From positions 1 through 64,000 of the forward strand of contig NZ_MLHH01000002.1 of assembly GCF_002000125.1 (NCBI RefSeq): a stretch of 64,000 nt of DNA. Direction: 5' to 3'. Shown here one piece after another: positions 50,015 to 60,362 of this stretch (position 1 is its first letter; the number at the start of each line of letters is the position of its first letter). The notes beneath the pieces were generated by a model. The model did not search any database, had not been told where the DNA came from, and worked only from the letters and a program-made list of their open reading frames with translations. The DNA comes from Rodentibacter heidelbergensis. Lineage in GTDB: Bacteria; Pseudomonadota; Gammaproteobacteria; Enterobacterales; Pasteurellaceae. The position numbers were made by a program, and so were the translations under genes.

Positions 50015-52195
50015 ATGGATATTTCTGAATTACTTGACGGTTTGAATGATAAACAACGTGAGGCGGTGACCGCACCGCTTGGCAACTATTTAGTATTGGC
50101 CGGGGCGGGAAGTGGAAAAACCCGTGTATTAACCCATCGTATTGCCTGGTTGGTGGCGGTGGAAAATATTTCTGAAGGCAGCATTATGGCGGTGACGTTC
50201 ACCAATAAAGCCGCAGCAGAAATGCGTCATCGTATTCAAAGCACATTAAATCAATATTCCAATTCAAATTTATTGGGTATGTGGATTGGGACTTTCCATA
50301 GTATTGCACATCGTTTATTACGAGCGCACCATTTAGATGTGGGGTTACCACAAGACTTTCAAATTTTGGATTCAGAAGATCAACTTCGTTTGGTGAAACG
50401 TTTGTTGAAATTGCATAACTTTGATGAAAAAGCTTTTCCACCCAAACAGGCTTGTTGGTACATCAATAATAAAAAAGATGAAGGTTTACGACCACAAGAG
50501 ATCGAAGATTTTAATGATCGCCAAGAGCGTGAATGGATTAAAATTTATCAGATCTACCAAGATACCTGTGATCGGGCAGGTTTGGTGGATTTTGCAGAAT
50601 TGCTCATTCGTGCTTATGAATTATTTGCCAAAAAAACGCTGATTTTGCAGCGTTATCAACAGCGTTTCCAACATATTTTGGTGGACGAATTCCAAGATAC
50701 CAACAAAATTCAATATCAATGGCTTAAAATTTTTGCAGGGCAAACAGGCAAAGTGATGATTGTGGGCGATGATGATCAATCTATCTATGGCTGGCGTGGG
50801 GCTCAGATTGAAAATATCCAAAAATTTCTTAAAGATTTTAAAGGAGAAACCATACGCCTTGAGCAAAATTATCGCTCTACCGCCAATATCCTAAAAAGTG
50901 CCAATGAATTAATCGCTAATAACTCCGATCGTCTTGGTAAAAATTTATGGACAGAAGGGGAAAAAGGCGAACCTGTTGGAATTTACGCCGCATTTAATGA
51001 ATTAGATGAGGCAAAATTTGTGGCCTCCCAAATTCAAGATTGGATTGAAAATGGCGGAAAGTTGGATGACTGTGCCGTGCTTTATCGCAGTAACAGTCAA
51101 TCCCGTGTGATTGAAGAAGCCTTAATCCGTTGTCAAATTCCTTATCGTATTTATGGGGGGATGCGCTTTTTTGAACGCCAAGAAATTAAAGATGCGTTGG
51201 CTTATTTGCGTTTGATTAATAACCGTCAAGATGATGCCGCTTTTGAACGGGTGATCAATACGCCCCCTCGTGGTATTGGTGATCGTACCTTAGATATTTT
51301 GAGAAACTTAACCCGTGAGCGACAAATTACCTTATGGCAAGCGATACAGGTTGCCATACAGGAAAATAGGCTCACAGGCCGTGCCAGTACGGCCTTATTA
51401 CGTTTCCAAGAACTGATCAATGCCTTGGCATTGGATACCTCAGAGATGCCACTTTTTGCTCAAACGGATTTTGTGATTAAACACTCCGGTTTATATGAAA
51501 TGTATAAACAAGAAAAGGGTGAAAAAGGTGAAGTTCGAATTGAAAACTTGGAAGAATTAGTCACTGCTACCCGTGAATTTGTAAAACCGGATGAGGCTGA
51601 TGAGATGGCAGAGCTGACGGCCTTTTTAACCCATGCCTCCCTTGAGGCGGGGGAAGAACAAGCATCGCCGCACCAATCTTGTGTGGAAATGATGACATTA
51701 CATTCCGCCAAAGGGCTAGAATTTCCACGGGTATTTATGGTTGGCGTAGAGGAAGGATTATTTCCAAGTTTCCGTTCTTTTGAAGAACCGGGGCGCTTAG
51801 AAGAAGAGCGCCGTCTAGCCTATGTAGGGATTACCAGAGCAAAGCAAAAACTGACGATTTCTTATGCGGAAAGCCGCCGTTTATACGCAAAAGAAGAGCG
51901 GCATTTGCCTTCCCGCTTTATCGCTGAGTTACCACAAGACTGCATCCAAGAAATTCGTTTACGGGGAACCGTAACCCGAGCGATGAATTTAGCCAAAGTT
52001 GGCACGTTGACTGCTTCCGTAGACAGTGAAAATGAATGGAAAATGGGACAAAAAGTCAAACATGAAAAGTTTGGTTTGGGTACGGTGATCAATGTTGAGG
52101 GAACGGATAATAACACAAGATTACAAATCGCTTTCCAAGCACAAGGCATTAAATGGCTGATTGCCCATTTGGCAAAATTAGAGAAAGTGCGATAG
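50015..52195 (+). CDS. uvrD: DNA helicase II UvrD
   Basis: The 726-residue superfamily 1A helicase acts in nucleotide excision and mismatch repair. Motifs in order are Walker A LAGAGSGKTRVL, motif Ia VTFTNKAAAEM, motif II ILVDEFQDTN, motif III GDDDQSIYGWRGA, motif IV RLEQNYRS, motif V MTLHSAKGLEFPRVF and motif VI RRLAYVGITRAK. A C-terminal Tudor-like part follows (GQKVKHEKFGLGTV). It is UvrD rather than Rep by length and C-terminus. The start lies 13 bp after a LexA box. Confidence 0.96.
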   Translation: MDISELLDGLNDKQREAVTAPLGNYLVLAGAGSGKTRVLTHRIAWLVAVENISEGSIMAVTFTNKAAAEMRHRIQSTLNQYSNSNLLGMWIGTFHSIAHRLLRAHHLDVGLPQDFQILDSEDQLRLVKRLLKLHNFDEKAFPPKQACWYINNKKDEGLRPQEIEDFNDRQEREWIKIYQIYQDTCDRAGLVDFAELLIRAYELFAKKTLILQRYQQRFQHILVDEFQDTNKIQYQWLKIFAGQTGKVMIVGDDDQSIYGWRGAQIENIQKFLKDFKGETIRLEQNYRSTANILKSANELIANNSDRLGKNLWTEGEKGEPVGIYAAFNELDEAKFVASQIQDWIENGGKLDDCAVLYRSNSQSRVIEEALIRCQIPYRIYGGMRFFERQEIKDALAYLRLINNRQDDAAFERVINTPPRGIGDRTLDILRNLTRERQITLWQAIQVAIQENRLTGRASTALLRFQELINALALDTSEMPLFAQTDFVIKHSGLYEMYKQEKGEKGEVRIENLEELVTATREFVKPDEADEMAELTAFLTHASLEAGEEQASPHQSCVEMMTLHSAKGLEFPRVFMVGVEEGLFPSFRSFEEPGRLEEERRLAYVGITRAKQKLTISYAESRRLYAKEERHLPSRFIAELPQDCIQEIRLRGTVTRAMNLAKVGTLTASVDSENEWKMGQKVKHEKFGLGTVINVEGTDNNTRLQIAFQAQGIKWLIAHLAKLEKVR

Positions 52196-52348
52196 GTTTT
52201 ATCTCCAGAGAATATGGCGGCTGAACCGGCAAAAGCCCCTTGGTATATTCTGGAAAAGCATAATTAATAACAATTGATGATTTGAAAAAAGGGGAAAAAG
52301 TGCGGTAGAATCCGAAAGCATTTTATTTTAGGTATAGCGACTTTATGG

Positions 52349-52380
52349 TAAAAGTGCGGTGAAAATGACCGCACTTTTGC
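52349..52380. terminator. inverted uptake-sequence pair, terminator after uvrD
   Basis: AAAAGTGCGGT and ACCGCACTTTT, both full uptake cores, are inverted around GAAAATG and followed by GCTTTC. The stem would end uvrD transcription about 155 bp after the stop and just before dppB. A third uptake core lies at 52298. Confidence 0.75.
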
Positions 52381-52401
52381 TTTCTATTACAGAGTGATTG
52401 C

Positions 52402-53403
52402 ATGTTTAAATTTATCTTCAAACGAATTTTAATGGTGATTCCAACCTTTATCGCTATTACTTTTGTCACCTTTGCTCTCGTACATTTTATCCCGGGAGAT
52501 CCGGTGGAAATTATGATGGGCGAACGTGGGTTAACACCTGAAGTTCATCAGCAAATGATGCGTCAATTAGGGTTAGATCTTCCTTTGTATCAGCAATATT
52601 TCAACTATATTGGCAATGTGCTTCAAGGGGATTTTGGTGCTTCATTTCGCACTCAACAACCGGTTCTGAGCGAATTTTTTACCCTTTTCCCCGCTACGGC
52701 AGAATTGGCTTTTTTTGCACTCTTTTGGTCGCTACTCGGTGGCGTGATATTAGGCACGATCGCCGCAGTAAAAAAAGACAGCTGGATCTCTCATACGGTC
52801 ACTACTTTGTCATTAACCGGTTATTCCATGCCCATTTTCTGGTGGGGCTTAATTCTGATTTTATATGTATCCCCTGCCTTAGGTTTACCACAAGGGGGGC
52901 GTTTAGAGAATGATTTTTGGATTGACACGCCAACCGGGTTTATGTTGATTGATACTTGGCTTTCCGGTGTGCCGGGGGCTTTTGAAAATGCAGTCAAATC
53001 GCTGATTTTGCCGGCGATTGTGTTAGGTACGATCCCCCTTGCTATCATTACCAGAATGACCCGCTCGGCGATGTTAGAAGTATTAGGTGAAGATTATATT
53101 CGCACAGCGAAAGCAAAAGGGTTGAGTTATCCCCGAGTGGTGATTGTGCACGCTTTGCGTAATGCCTTAATTCCGGTAGTGACCGTGGTGGGGTTAATTG
53201 TCGGTCAGCTGCTTTCCGGTGCGGTATTAACGGAAACTATTTTCTCATGGCCGGGTATCGGTAAATGGATTATTGATGCCATTCATGCGCGGGATTATCC
53301 CGTGCTACAAGGTTCTGTGTTAATTATCGCCACAATCATCATCGTGGTGAATTTAACCATCGATTTACTTTACGGCGTGGTAAATCCGCGTATTCGTCAT
53401 TAA
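52402..53403 (+). CDS. dppB: dipeptide ABC importer permease DppB
   Basis: The 333-residue inner-membrane permease has about six helices. The EAA loop EDYIRTAKAKGLSYPRVVIVHALRNALIP and the N-terminal MFKFIFKRILMVIPTFIAI are typical of DppB/OppB. It is the first gene of dppBCDF. No dppA-like binding protein is encoded next to it, so one must come from elsewhere. Confidence 0.93.
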   Translation: MFKFIFKRILMVIPTFIAITFVTFALVHFIPGDPVEIMMGERGLTPEVHQQMMRQLGLDLPLYQQYFNYIGNVLQGDFGASFRTQQPVLSEFFTLFPATAELAFFALFWSLLGGVILGTIAAVKKDSWISHTVTTLSLTGYSMPIFWWGLILILYVSPALGLPQGGRLENDFWIDTPTGFMLIDTWLSGVPGAFENAVKSLILPAIVLGTIPLAIITRMTRSAMLEVLGEDYIRTAKAKGLSYPRVVIVHALRNALIPVVTVVGLIVGQLLSGAVLTETIFSWPGIGKWIIDAIHARDYPVLQGSVLIIATIIIVVNLTIDLLYGVVNPRIRH

Positions 53404-53417
53404 TGGTGGGTGAAAAA

Positions 53418-54305
53418 ATGACAGAAACGACATCAATGTTAGCGCCTAAAACACCTCTACAAGAATTTTGGTTTTATTTTAAGCAAAATAGAGGGGCGCT
53501 TATCGGGTTAACTTTTATTTTAATCGTGGCATTAATTAGCCTCTTTGCGCCTTATATTGCCCCTTTTGATCCCGCTGAGCAAAACCGCAGTGCACTTTTA
53601 TTACCACCGGCTTGGTATGAGGGCGGGAATGCGGCCTATTTACTGGGAACCGATGATATCGGTCGGGATATTCTCTCTCGTATTATTTATGGCACGAGAA
53701 TTTCCGTATTTGCCGGGTTTGTGATCGTGATCCTTTCTTGTTTATTGGGAACGAGTTTAGGGTTGTTGGCAGGTTATTACGGTGGGCTGTTAGATACGGT
53801 GATTGTGCGTTTAATTGATATTATGCTTGCCATTCCTAATTTATTACTGACGATTGTTGTGGTATCCATTCTTGAACCTTCTTTAGTGAATGCAACATTG
53901 GCGATTGCGGTGGTTTCCATTCCAAGTTATGTGCGCTTAACCCGAGCGGCGGTGATGAATGAAAAAAATCGGGATTATGTCACCTCTTCAAAAGTAGCGG
54001 GAGCCGGTGTTTTACGTTTGATGTTTATTGTGATTTTGCCTAACTGTTTAGCGCCACTGATTGTGCAAATGACCATGGGTATTTCTAATGCTATTTTGGA
54101 GCTTGCTACTCTGGGTTTCCTCGGTATTGGGGCAAAACCACCTACACCGGAACTTGGCACGATGCTTTCTGAGGCTCGTAGTTTTATGCAGGCGGCGAAT
54201 TGGCTTGTCACTATTCCGGGATTAGTGATTTTATCCTTGGTATTAGCATTTAATTTAATGGGGGACGGTTTGCGTGATGCCCTCGATCCAAAACTGAAAC
54301 AATAG
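53418..54305 (+). CDS. dppC: dipeptide ABC importer permease DppC
   Basis: The 295-residue permease pairs with DppB. It has an OppC-type N-terminal helix, the segment LLGTDDIGRDILSRIIYGTRIS and the EAA loop SKVAGAGVLRLMFIVILPNC. ATG 53418 (MTETTSM) is favoured because GGTG lies upstream; the frame also opens with ATG 53403, overlapping the dppB stop. Confidence 0.93.
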   Translation: MTETTSMLAPKTPLQEFWFYFKQNRGALIGLTFILIVALISLFAPYIAPFDPAEQNRSALLLPPAWYEGGNAAYLLGTDDIGRDILSRIIYGTRISVFAGFVIVILSCLLGTSLGLLAGYYGGLLDTVIVRLIDIMLAIPNLLLTIVVVSILEPSLVNATLAIAVVSIPSYVRLTRAAVMNEKNRDYVTSSKVAGAGVLRLMFIVILPNCLAPLIVQMTMGISNAILELATLGFLGIGAKPPTPELGTMLSEARSFMQAANWLVTIPGLVILSLVLAFNLMGDGLRDALDPKLKQ

Positions 54306-54314
54306 GGGAGCGCT

Positions 54315-55310
54315 ATGGCATTGTTAGAAGTCAAGGATCTTTCTGTTCATTTCGGTGAGAAAGACAGCGCTTTTAAAGCGGTAGATAGAGTGAGTTATCA
54401 AGTCGAGCAAGGAGAAGTGCTGGGCATTGTGGGCGAATCCGGTTCGGGGAAATCCGTGAGTTCCCTTGCCATTATGGGGTTAATTGATTATCCGGGAAAC
54501 GTGTCGGCAAAATCCTTAGTCTTTGAGGATAAAGATTTATTAACGTTGAGTGATAAAGACAAGCGTTCTCTCATTGGCGCCGATGTGGCAATGATTTTCC
54601 AAGACCCGATGACAAGCCTTAATCCAGCCTATACGGTAGGTTTCCAAATTATGGAAGCGCTCAAAATTCATGAAGGCGGTTCAAAGCAATCACGCCGTGA
54701 ACGCACTTTGGAGCTTCTACGTTTGGTTGGCATTCCCGATCCACAATCACGCATTGATGTTTACCCTCACCAACTTTCGGGCGGAATGAGCCAACGGGTG
54801 ATGATTGCCATGGCGATTGCCTGCAGACCTAAATTACTGATTGCCGATGAACCAACCACCGCATTGGATGTAACTATTCAAGCACAAATCGTGGATCTGC
54901 TACTCGATTTACAGAAAAAAGAGTGTATGTCGCTCATTTTAATTACCCACGATCTTGCACTCGTTGCCGAAGCGGCACATCGCATTGTGGTAATGTATGC
55001 CGGTCAAGTGGTGGAAGAAGGCCGTGCTGAGGAGATTTTCCGAGAACCAAAACATCCTTATACCCAAGCTTTATTGCGATCTTTACCGGAGTTTGCTGAA
55101 GGAAAATCACGTTTACAATCCCTGCCCGGGGTTGTGCCGGGGCGTTATGACCGACCAAGCGGATGTTTATTAAACCCTCGTTGCCCTTATGCAACGGAAT
55201 ATTGCCGCCAAGTTGAGCCTGAATTACATCAGTTCGGTGAGCGTAAAGTGAAATGCCATACCCCACTCAATGGGAATGGAGAACCGGTTGCATGCAGTAA
55301 AGGAGAATAA
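54315..55310 (+). CDS. dppD: dipeptide ABC importer ATPase DppD
   Basis: The 331-residue ATPase has Walker [12 protein letters not shown], signature [14 protein letters not shown] and Walker [15 protein letters not shown]. The oligopeptide-transporter C-terminal domain has cysteines in [14 protein letters not shown] that are known in this family to bind an iron-sulfur cluster. GGGGAG precedes the ATG. It is 3 bp from dppF. Confidence 0.94.
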   Translation: MALLEVKDLSVHFGEKDSAFKAVDRVSYQVEQGEVLGIVGESGSGKSVSSLAIMGLIDYPGNVSAKSLVFEDKDLLTLSDKDKRSLIGADVAMIFQDPMTSLNPAYTVGFQIMEALKIHEGGSKQSRRERTLELLRLVGIPDPQSRIDVYPHQLSGGMSQRVMIAMAIACRPKLLIADEPTTALDVTIQAQIVDLLLDLQKKECMSLILITHDLALVAEAAHRIVVMYAGQVVEEGRAEEIFREPKHPYTQALLRSLPEFAEGKSRLQSLPGVVPGRYDRPSGCLLNPRCPYATEYCRQVEPELHQFGERKVKCHTPLNGNGEPVACSKGE

Positions 55311-55313
55311 TCA

Positions 55314-56297
55314 ATGACAGATCCTATCAAAGAGAATACGCCTTTATTGAATGCTATCGGGTTAAAAAAATACTATCCGGTTAAAAAAGGTTTATTGGCA
55401 AAACCTCAGTGGGTAAAAGCGTTAGACGGTGTTTCTTTTCAGTTAGAAAAGGGCAAAACTCTTGCTGTGGTAGGGGAATCCGGTTGCGGTAAATCCACCT
55501 TGGGGCGTTTGCTTGCGATGATTGAGCAACCCACAGAGGGCGAACTCTATTATAACGGACAGAATTTTTTAGAGAATAATGCAAAGACCAAAGCCTTACG
55601 CCGTAAGAAAATTCAAATTGTCTTTCAAAATCCTTATGCCTCATTGAATCCACGCAAGAAAATAGGCGCAATTTTGGAAGAGCCACTTGTTATCAATACA
55701 AAACTTTCTGCTCAACAACGTAAGGAAAAAGTCCTTTCGATTATGGAAAAAGTGGGATTACGTTCGGAATTTTACGATCGCTATCCTCATATGTTTTCCG
55801 GTGGACAACGCCAACGTATTGCCATTGCTCGAGGCTTAATGTTAGAACCGGATATTGTGGTGGCTGATGAACCGGTATCGGCGTTAGATGTATCGGTACG
55901 GGCGCAAGTGTTAAATCTAATGATGGATTTACAGGATGAATTAGGGCTTTCTTATGTGTTTATTTCTCACGATCTTTCTGTGGTGGAGCATATCGCCGAT
56001 GAAGTGATGGTGATGTATCTCGGGCGTTGTGTGGAAAAAGGCAGCACAGCACAGATTTTTTCTAATCCACAGCATCCTTACACACAAGCCTTACTTTCGG
56101 CTACCCCCCGTCTTTCACCGCATTTACGCCGTGAACGTATTAAATTAACCGGGGAATTGCCAAGCCCGATTAATCCGCCAAAAGGTTGTGCTTTTAATCC
56201 TCGCTGTTGGAAAGCCACTGAGAAATGTCGTGAAGAAAAACCTATCTTATCGTCTTATCCTGATGGTAAGCTTATCGCTTGTTTTCATCTGGATTGA
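55314..56297 (+). CDS. dppF: dipeptide ABC importer ATPase DppF
   Basis: The 327-residue ATPase completes the Dpp importer with DppD. Motifs are Walker A GESGCGKSTLGRLL, signature FSGGQRQRIAIARG, Walker B IVVADEPVSALDVS and the C-terminal GCAFNPRCWKATEKC. AGGAG precedes the ATG. It ends the dppBCDF operon. Confidence 0.94.
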   Translation: MTDPIKENTPLLNAIGLKKYYPVKKGLLAKPQWVKALDGVSFQLEKGKTLAVVGESGCGKSTLGRLLAMIEQPTEGELYYNGQNFLENNAKTKALRRKKIQIVFQNPYASLNPRKKIGAILEEPLVINTKLSAQQRKEKVLSIMEKVGLRSEFYDRYPHMFSGGQRQRIAIARGLMLEPDIVVADEPVSALDVSVRAQVLNLMMDLQDELGLSYVFISHDLSVVEHIADEVMVMYLGRCVEKGSTAQIFSNPQHPYTQALLSATPRLSPHLRRERIKLTGELPSPINPPKGCAFNPRCWKATEKCREEKPILSSYPDGKLIACFHLD

Positions 56298-56373
56298 TGT
56301 TGGCATCATAAAATTCGTCATCAGATAGGTGCGTTTTTAAAAATAGCGGAATAGCTAACACTTTCCCAAAAAC

Positions 56374-56420
56374 AACCGCACTTTGGTTTTATCGATCCAA
56401 AGTGCGGTTAATTTTTATTG
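56374..56420. terminator. inverted uptake-sequence terminator between dppF and pepA
   Basis: AACCGCACTTTGG pairs with CCAAAGTGCGGTT around TTTTATCGAT, followed by AATTTTTATT. Both arms are uptake cores. It lies between the convergent dppF and pepA genes. Confidence 0.85.
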
Positions 56421-56425
56421 GGTTT

Positions 56426-57901
56426 TTATTTCACTTGATTAATCAAAAATTGAGTGAGTAAGGAAACCGGGCGGCCGGTTGCCCCTTTGTTGGCGCCTTG
56501 CAGCCAGGCGGTGCCGGCGATATCTAAATGAGCCCAACGGTATTTTTTCGTGAAATGGGATAAGAAAGCCCCAGCAGTGCTTGCGCCCCCCCAACGTCCA
56601 CCAATATTAGCGAGATCGGCGAAAGGGGATTTGAGCTGTTCTTGATATTCTTCCCCTAATGGCAAACGCCAAGCTTTATCTGTGGTTTGCTGTGCGGCAT
56701 TGAGTAAGTCACTGACAAGAGCTTCATCTTCAGACATTAAACCGCTGTTATGTTGCCCCAATGCCACCACACAAGCACCGGTGAGGGTGGCGACATCGAT
56801 CACTAATTCCGGATCAAAGCGTTCCACATAGGTGAGGGCATCACACAGGACAAGGCGACCTTCTGCATCGGTATTGAGTACTTCCACCGTCAAACCATTC
56901 ATGGTGGTGAGAATATCCCCCGGGCGATAGGCATTGCCATCGGGAAGGTTTTCACAACCGGCAAGTACACCAATCACATTTAAAGGCAAATTCAGTTCAG
57001 CGAGCACTTTCATTGTCCCGAATACCGAAGCCGCACCGCCCATATCATATTTCATTTCATCCATATCTGCGGCAGGTTTTAACGAGATCCCACCGGCATC
57101 AAAGGTTAAACCCTTGCCAACAAGAATAATCGGTTTCGTATTTTTATTCGGTGCATTGTTAAAGTGAAGCACTGACATATAAGCGGGGTTTGTCGATCCT
57201 CGAGAAACCGCAAGATAGGCATTCATCCCTAAATCCGCCATCATAGTTTCATCAATGACTTCAAGGGAAAGTGCGGGAGATTTTTCCGCTAAATTTTTCG
57301 CTTGGCAGGCAAGATAGGCAGGGTTGCACACATTTGGTGGCATATTGGCGATATCCCGTGCTGCTTTCACGCCGTTTGCAATGGCTTGAGCGTGGGCGAT
57401 AGCGAGTTTTGCCTGTTGGCAATCGCTGTTGAAAATGAACGTTTCTAAGGTGATTAATTCGGCTTTTTGAGATTTAAATTGATCGAATTGATAGTTGCTA
57501 TGTTCAATGGTTTCAATGGCGAAGCGAACATTCCAATAAAGGTCACGATGGCTGAGTTCTAGCTCGGTTAAATAACACACCGCTTCACGAATATTGCTCT
57601 CTTTTAAGGCTTTTAGCATCGCTTGAATAAGTTGTTTGTATTGACGCTCGCTAAGTTCACCTTTTTTACCACAGCCAATAATTAAGATTCGTTTGGCTGC
57701 AAGACCATTAAGATCTCGTAATAATAAGGTTTGACCTAATTTCCCGGTGAGCTCGCCTGATTGGATTAAACCATTAAGATAGCCTTGGGTGGCAAGGTCA
57801 ATTTCATTGAAACTTTTTGAAAATTCACTGTTCTCATACACACCGATGATAAGACATTCGGCGGCTTGTGAAAGTGCGGTTAATTTGGCTTGATATTTCA
57901 T
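56426..57901 (-). CDS. pepA: leucyl aminopeptidase (PepA, M17)
   Basis: The 491-residue cytoplasmic metallopeptidase removes N-terminal residues from peptides. The M17 signature [10 protein letters not shown] and the metal-binding [16 protein letters not shown] are intact. A seven-G run in the coding strand (56586-56592) is in frame. GAAGGAAAT precedes the ATG. It is divergent from lptF, the usual pepA/lptF arrangement. In E. coli PepA also binds DNA in plasmid-dimer resolution; nothing here shows that. Confidence 0.95.
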   Translation of the reverse strand: MKYQAKLTALSQAAECLIIGVYENSEFSKSFNEIDLATQGYLNGLIQSGELTGKLGQTLLLRDLNGLAAKRILIIGCGKKGELSERQYKQLIQAMLKALKESNIREAVCYLTELELSHRDLYWNVRFAIETIEHSNYQFDQFKSQKAELITLETFIFNSDCQQAKLAIAHAQAIANGVKAARDIANMPPNVCNPAYLACQAKNLAEKSPALSLEVIDETMMADLGMNAYLAVSRGSTNPAYMSVLHFNNAPNKNTKPIILVGKGLTFDAGGISLKPAADMDEMKYDMGGAASVFGTMKVLAELNLPLNVIGVLAGCENLPDGNAYRPGDILTTMNGLTVEVLNTDAEGRLVLCDALTYVERFDPELVIDVATLTGACVVALGQHNSGLMSEDEALVSDLLNAAQQTTDKAWRLPLGEEYQEQLKSPFADLANIGGRWGGASTAGAFLSHFTKKYRWAHLDIAGTAWLQGANKGATGRPVSLLTQFLINQVK

Positions 57902-58068
57902 TTGATTTCCTTCTTTTTTGACTGTTTAAATCAGCGAAAATAAGGTATCATATGCGGTCAATTTTATCTAGGGGGAGGGGTAATTTAGGCTGATAATACA
58001 GGTAAAAAATGATGCATCCAAAGTGCCTATTTCCCCTCAATTTTAATGATAAACAATAATTCTATAAG

Positions 58069-59163
58069 ATGATTTTAACGCGATATCTAACGAAAGAAGT
58101 GTTTAAGAGCCAAGTGGCAATTTTGTTCATTTTGCTACTGATTTTTTTCTGCCAGCAACTTGTGCGGGTGCTAGGTTCGGCTGCAAATGGTAATGTGCCT
58201 GCGGATTTAGTATTTTCTTTGCTTGGCTTAGGCATGCCGACCATGGCGCAACTCATGTTGCCATTGTGTTTGTTTATTGCCATTTTATTGACCTTTGGGC
58301 GTTTATATGCGGAAAGTGAAATCACTGTGATGCGGGCCTGTGGTATCGGGCAGGGAATTTTGGTGCGTGTGGTGTTGATGCTTTCTCTCATCACCGCAGG
58401 ATTAGCCGCCTATAACGCCTTATGGCTTTCCCCTTGGGCTGTTCAAAAACAAAGCACGCTGGTGGAAGAGGCAAAGGCTAACCCAACCATGGGGGCGCTT
58501 TCTTCCGGTCAATTTATGTCCACTAGTAATAATAATTTTGTGTTGTTTATTGACAGTATCAAAGGCAACGAAATTAATGATGTTTACCTGTTTCAAACCG
58601 CCCCTAAAGGACAGACTAAACCTTCAGTTGTTACTGCAGAAAAGGGGCAATTAAAAGCCTTACCTAATGGCGATCAAGTGCTGAATTTACAAAATACACA
58701 ACGTGTAGAAGGCACTGCGGCCTTACCTGATTTTCGTCTTACCCATTTTGATGAATATCAGGCTTATTTAGGCTATCAAACCACAGAAAACCAATCTGAT
58801 GAGGCGGCAACCCTTTCTTTTGGTGCATTAATCAAGCAAAATGACCCTGCGGCAAAGGCAGAATTACATTGGCGAATTAGCCTGATTTTAGCGGTGCCGT
58901 TAATGGCTTTGATTGCCGTGCCATTAAGCCGTGTGAACCCAAGACAAGGGCGTTTTGCGAAGATTTTGCCAGCATTATTGCTTTATCTCATTTATTTTTT
59001 ATTGCAAAGTTCATTAAAATCCGCCGGTTCTGCGGGCAAATTAGAGGCATCAATTTTAATGCCTCTTGTCAATGTAGCCTTTTTATTCCTTGGCATCGTA
59101 TTAAATGGTTGGGATAGTGCTGCCATGTATAAACTTCGCCATCTCTTTAGCCGAAAAGGGTAA
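58069..59163 (+). CDS. lptF: LPS export permease LptF
   Basis: The 364-residue inner-membrane permease has six predicted helices in two groups of three flanking a periplasmic beta-jellyroll (about residues 125-260). It extracts lipooligosaccharide with LptG and the LptB ATPase, which is not in this window. The N-terminus [15 protein letters not shown] is typical. No ribosome binding site is obvious. It is 5 bp from lptG. Confidence 0.93.
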   Translation: MILTRYLTKEVFKSQVAILFILLLIFFCQQLVRVLGSAANGNVPADLVFSLLGLGMPTMAQLMLPLCLFIAILLTFGRLYAESEITVMRACGIGQGILVRVVLMLSLITAGLAAYNALWLSPWAVQKQSTLVEEAKANPTMGALSSGQFMSTSNNNFVLFIDSIKGNEINDVYLFQTAPKGQTKPSVVTAEKGQLKALPNGDQVLNLQNTQRVEGTAALPDFRLTHFDEYQAYLGYQTTENQSDEAATLSFGALIKQNDPAAKAELHWRISLILAVPLMALIAVPLSRVNPRQGRFAKILPALLLYLIYFLLQSSLKSAGSAGKLEASILMPLVNVAFLFLGIVLNGWDSAAMYKLRHLFSRKG

Positions 59164-59168
59164 ACAAC

Positions 59169-60248
59169 ATGATGATGAACACCTTAGACCGTTATATTGG
59201 TAAAAGTATTTTAGGTGCAATTTTTGCCACGTTACTCACCCTTGTTGGGTTATCTGCGATCATTAAATTTGTTGAGCAATTCCGCAGTGTAGGGAAAGGC
59301 ACTTACGATGTGTTACAGGCGGTAGCCTTTACTTTTTTAACCATACCGAAAGATGTGGAAACCTTTTTCCCCATGGCGGCATTATTGGGGGCATTGATTG
59401 CACTCGGTAATTTGGCAAGCCGTAGTGAGTTGGTGGTAATGCAATCTGCCGGTTTCTCACGTTTTAAAATCGGCCTGGCTGTGATGAAAACCGCTTTGCC
59501 GTTAGTGATTTTAACCATGGTTATTGGTGAATGGGGTATTCCGCAAACCGAGCAATTTGCCCGTGATATGCGAACTCGCGCTATTTCCGGCGGTTCAATG
59601 CTTTCTGTGAAAAACGGCGTTTGGGCGAAAGATGGAAATCATTTTATTTATGTGCGTCAAGTCTCGGAGAATACGACATTAAACGATGTGTATATTTATA
59701 CCTTTGACGACAAGCGAACCCTTACACAATTAAAGCATGCGAATCAAGCAACCTATTTAGCAGAAGACAATAAGTGGCAATTGCGTCAAGTGAGCGCCTC
59801 AAAAATTCAAAAGGAAGAGATTAGTACCACAAATCGTTTAACGGAATCTTGGGAAACAAATTTAACACCGGATAAATTAGGAGCCGTCTCTTTTCGACCA
59901 ACTTCCTTATCGATCAGTGGGTTATATGAATATATCACCTTTTTAAAAGAAACAGGGCAAGATGTTCGCCGTTTTGAGCTGACCTTTTGGCGTAAAATAT
60001 TCCAACCGCTGTCTGTGGGGGTAATGATGATGTTGGCGCTATCGTTTATCTTTGGCTCCTTGCGCAGTGTGACAGCAGGGGCGAGAATTGTAACGGGAAT
60101 TTGCTTTGGTTTCCTCTTTTATGTGGTGAACGAAATCTTCGGGCAAATGAGCGTGGTTTATAATATGCCGGCAATCTTTGGGGCACTCATTCCAAGTTTA
60201 TTGTTTATTACCATTATTTGGTGGCTGCTGAGCCGAAAACGGGATTAG
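59169..60248 (+). CDS. lptG: LPS export permease LptG
   Basis: The 359-residue partner of LptF has the same six-helix plus jellyroll layout, beginning NTLDRYIGKSIL. Three ATG codons in a row (59169, 59172, 59175) leave the exact start open by up to two residues; AGGG at 59157 suits the first. It is followed by an inverted uptake-sequence terminator. Confidence 0.93.
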   Translation: MMMNTLDRYIGKSILGAIFATLLTLVGLSAIIKFVEQFRSVGKGTYDVLQAVAFTFLTIPKDVETFFPMAALLGALIALGNLASRSELVVMQSAGFSRFKIGLAVMKTALPLVILTMVIGEWGIPQTEQFARDMRTRAISGGSMLSVKNGVWAKDGNHFIYVRQVSENTTLNDVYIYTFDDKRTLTQLKHANQATYLAEDNKWQLRQVSASKIQKEEISTTNRLTESWETNLTPDKLGAVSFRPTSLSISGLYEYITFLKETGQDVRRFELTFWRKIFQPLSVGVMMMLALSFIFGSLRSVTAGARIVTGICFGFLFYVVNEIFGQMSVVYNMPAIFGALIPSLLFITIIWWLLSRKRD

Positions 60249-60267
60249 GTTTCATCAAGTTATTAAT

Positions 60268-60324
60268 AAAGTGCGGTCGATTTCAAATGCGTTTTAAAAC
60301 ATCAATGAAATCGACCGCACTTTT
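60268..60324. terminator. inverted uptake-sequence terminator between lptG and fbp
   Basis: AAAGTGCGGTCGATTTCA (60268-60285) is the exact complement of TGAAATCGACCGCACTTT (60306-60323), an 18-bp stem with a 20-nt loop and flanking T or A residues. It serves the convergent lptG and fbp genes. Confidence 0.85.
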
Positions 60325-60362
60325 GTCCATTAAGCCTTTGTTTTTATATGAAATTGAAAGGA

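Noticed and set aside
56586-56592. Seven-base G/C run in pepA as a phase-variation tract
   Set aside because: The pepA frame is intact through the run, the enzyme is housekeeping, and runs of this length occur by chance.
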